NCBI GenBank assembly: GCA_015487895.1
Contig: WFOW01000340.1
Location: 1 to 6,682, forward strand
DNA: 6,682 bases
From: Gammaproteobacteria bacterium
GTDB taxonomy: Bacteria > Pseudomonadota > Gammaproteobacteria > S144-34
Reading direction: 5' to 3'
Shown here: piece by piece, positions 5,039-6,682 of the stretch
Layout of the letters: every line of letters begins with the position of its first letter
How positions within the stretch are numbered: the stretch's first letter is position 1
Program-made: the position numbers and the translations under genes
The notes under the pieces: model-generated
Databases searched by the model: none
What the model saw: the letters and a program-made list of their open reading frames with translations, nothing else
What the model was told of the DNA's origin: nothing

Positions 5039-6682
5039 GGGTCGCCCTCTCGAGACCGTACCGGCTGTAACGATAGCGCCTGTCTCCGCACCGGAAGACG
5101 AGCTCGCCGCTTTCTTCGCGCTCGACGGCGACCGCGGCGTCCGGTTGCACGGGCGCCATGTGGCCAGGGATGACGAGCTCGCGGAGCTCGGCGCCGAAGG
5201 GACTGCGCACCGGGCGTTCGAGGGGGAGCTGGAGACGGTCGGTTCCGAGGCGCGTGCCGATGCGGGCCGCGGCCTCGTGGAACTCGACCTCGGCGAAGGG
5301 GCGGTCAAACACCGCGCTCACGCCCGCCGCGGCGACGGCCCGGGCGAGCTCGCCCCCCTCGACCTCGCGGGCGTGCGCGTCCCAGCGGTCGCCTCGCAGG
5401 GTCGCGAGGGCCTCGGGGTGCGTCGCGGCCTCGACCAGCGGACGGCAGTCGTCGGGCAGCTCCACCACGGGGCGCTCGGCCAGCTTGCGACGGGTGAGCT
5501 CGAGCGCGCGCAGGTCCTCGTAGACGCTTCCGTATCCGAGCGAGCGCCACTCGCGCGCGATTCGGCCCCGCTCGTCGAGGCCCGTCTCCAGCGATCCGTG
5601 GCCCGGAACGAGGACGGTGCAGCGCGGCTCCCGGAAGCCGTCGGGACGGGCGCGGCCGTGGCGGTGCAGGCGTCCCACCCGCTGCAGCAGCACGTCCGCC
5701 GGCGCAAGATCCGTGACCAGCCAGTCCGCGTCCAGATCCAGGCTCTGCTCCAGGGTCTGCGTGCCGACGAGGAGCACGGGGCCCGGCGGCCCGTCCTTGC
5801 CGAAGCGCAGGCTCACGGCACGGTCCAGGACCGTGCGGTCCTCGGGAGCGAAGCGCCCGTGGTGGGGGCAGGGGAGGCCCTCGCACGCGAAGAGCCACCG
5901 GTGCTCGAACCCGGGTCGCGACTCGAGCGCCCGCACCATGCGGATGGCCCGGTCGACCGTGTTGAGGACCACCAGCACGCGCGCGCCGGCACGCATGGCA
6001 TGGGCCAGCTCGGGCGCCAGCTCCTCGGTGTGGAAGGCCTGCGTCCGCAGATCGAAGACTATGCGCCTGCGCGGGCCGGCGGCGCAGGGCCGCGCCGCTC
6101 CGTCCGCCCTGGTGAGAGCCGGGTACGGGCGCCGCACGGCCGCCGCGAGCGGCGGGGTCGTGCCGGCGGCGCCCGCGGCCGACAGGAAACGGGCGTGGGC
6201 GTGCGTGCCGAGGGTGGCGGAGAGGAGCATGGCGTGCCCGCCCACCGCGAGGTGGAGCCGCAGCAGGTGCTCGAGCAGTCTGGCCATGTAGGTGTCGGAG
6301 GCATGCACCTCGTCGACGACCAGCAGGCTGCGCGCCAGACAGGCGGCGCGCATATGTGCGTGCGCGGTCTGGACGGCCCCGAGCAGCGCCTGGTCCACGG
6401 TGCCCACGGCCACCGTGGCGGCGAGAAAACGCTTCGGGTGCTCGGCGGCCCACTGCCGCTCGCGCTCGCGCAGCTTGCCGTCGTCGGTCCAGCGGCTGCG
6501 TTCGGGGTCCGGTAGGAGGCGCTCGGGGGGAACGCCGTCGACCTGTGCGTAGCCCGGCACCGCGAGCGCCGTCACCGGCCGGCAAGCGGGATCCGGAAAC
6601 CATCGTGCGACGAAGCGGGCGACACGCTCGTACAGCTCGCGCGCGGCGACCCGAGTCGGTAGCGCGAAGTAAAGCCCGTCCA
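5016..6682 (-). CDS. cas3: CRISPR-associated helicase/nuclease Cas3, type I-E (5'-truncated by window edge)
   Basis: Cas3 is the ATP-driven 3'-5' ssDNA translocase and nuclease that Cascade recruits to degrade target DNA. About 554 codons are visible, against roughly 850-900 in whole I-E Cas3, so the N-terminal HD nuclease domain and Walker A lie off the right edge. Counting from the first full codon at the edge, the fragment opens with helicase motif Ia (GLYFALPTR, about residues 2-10). It then shows the DEVH Walker B box (about 123-126, bases 6303-6314), SAT motif III (about 154-156), a VLVVLNTV strand (about 235-242), motif V (GTQTLEQSLDLDADWL, about 306-321) and motif VI QRVGRLHRH (about 333-341). 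The C-terminal domain follows (VIPGHMAP about 503-510) and ends at a TGA. A GTG at 6575 could be mistaken for the start, but the frame stays open upstream with conserved motif Ia. All visible helicase motifs are intact; HD nuclease activity cannot be judged. The 3' end overlaps cas8e. Confidence 0.97.
   Translation of the reverse strand, partial: DGLYFALPTRVAARELYERVARFVARWFPDPACRPVTALAVPGYAQVDGVPPERLLPDPERSRWTDDGKLRERERQWAAEHPKRFLAATVAVGTVDQALLGAVQTAHAHMRAACLARSLLVVDEVHASDTYMARLLEHLLRLHLAVGGHAMLLSATLGTHAHARFLSAAGAAGTTPPLAAAVRRPYPALTRADGAARPCAAGPRRRIVFDLRTQAFHTEELAPELAHAMRAGARVLVVLNTVDRAIRMVRALESRPGFEHRWLFACEGLPCPHHGRFAPEDRTVLDRAVSLRFGKDGPPGPVLLVGTQTLEQSLDLDADWLVTDLAPADVLLQRVGRLHRHGRARPDGFREPRCTVLVPGHGSLETGLDERGRIAREWRSLGYGSVYEDLRALELTRRKLAERPVVELPDDCRPLVEAATHPEALATLRGDRWDAHAREVEGGELARAVAAAGVSAVFDRPFAEVEFHEAAARIGTRLGTDRLQLPLERPVRSPFGAELRELVIPGHMAPVQPDAAVAVEREESGELVFRCGDRRYRYSRYGLERATHADEPSD
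5045..5050 (-). promoter_or_regulatory. Ribosome binding site of cas8e
   Basis: The minus strand reads AGAGGG, then CGACCC, then the ATG at 5038. The 6-nt spacing favours 5038 over the ATG at 5032, which would be 12 nt away. The site lies inside the 3' end of cas3. Confidence 0.6.

Noticed and set aside
3026..5173. A 715-codon open frame on the plus strand, antisense to cas8e and cse2
   Set aside because: Its translation is low-complexity in Arg, Ala, Gly and Pro and matches no family I know. It runs antisense across clearly recognised cas8e and cse2, as expected from very GC-rich third positions.
5037..6515. A 492-codon plus-strand frame antisense to cas3
   Set aside because: It is a composition shadow of cas3, whose helicase motifs on the minus strand are unambiguous; no recognisable domain is present.
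5016..6575. A separate cas3' gene starting at the GTG at 6575
   Set aside because: The frame stays open upstream to the window edge and encodes conserved helicase motif Ia, so 6575 is internal.

Overview
The window is almost wall-to-wall coding DNA on the minus strand. It holds most of a type I-E (E. coli-like, Cascade) CRISPR-Cas operon, read from right to left as cas3 (cut by the right edge) - cas8e/casA - cse2/casB - cas7e/casC - cas5e/casD - cas6e/casE - cas1 (cut by the left edge). This is the standard I-E gene order. Every visible reading frame is intact, with no frameshift or internal stop. The DNA is very GC-rich by eye, with strong G/C bias at third codon positions, so all six frames stay open for long stretches. 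That composition and the sequence style of the Cas proteins suggest a high-GC bacterium, probably a proteobacterium; this taxonomic guess is weak because no housekeeping gene is present.

Layout: 6682-5016 is Cas3 from helicase motif Ia to the C-terminus; the HD nuclease domain and Walker A motif lie beyond the right edge. 5038-3470 is Cas8e, the large subunit. 3492-2980 is Cse2 (Cas11e), the small subunit. 2958-1786 is Cas7e, the backbone. 1789-1049 is Cas5e. 1052-327 is Cas6e, the pre-crRNA endonuclease. 323 to the left edge is the N-terminal part of Cas1. Genes overlap (cas3/cas8e and cas8e/cse2 by about 23 bp, cas7e/cas5e and cas5e/cas6e by an ATGA) or are nearly contiguous (21 bp between cse2 and cas7e, 3 bp between cas6e and cas1). 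There is no room for an internal promoter, terminator or other gene, and no non-coding stretch over 300 bases.

How it works together (family knowledge): Cas6e cuts the repeat transcript and stays on the crRNA 3' hairpin. Cas5e caps the 5' handle, six Cas7e coat the spacer, and two Cse2 and one Cas8e complete Cascade. Cas8e reads the PAM and recruits Cas3, which unwinds and degrades target DNA. Cas1, with Cas2, acquires new spacers. cas2 and the CRISPR array are expected just beyond the left edge. The system looks canonical, although its Cas8e and Cas5e belong to a branch visibly different from the E. coli proteins. I found no unknown extra component inside the window.
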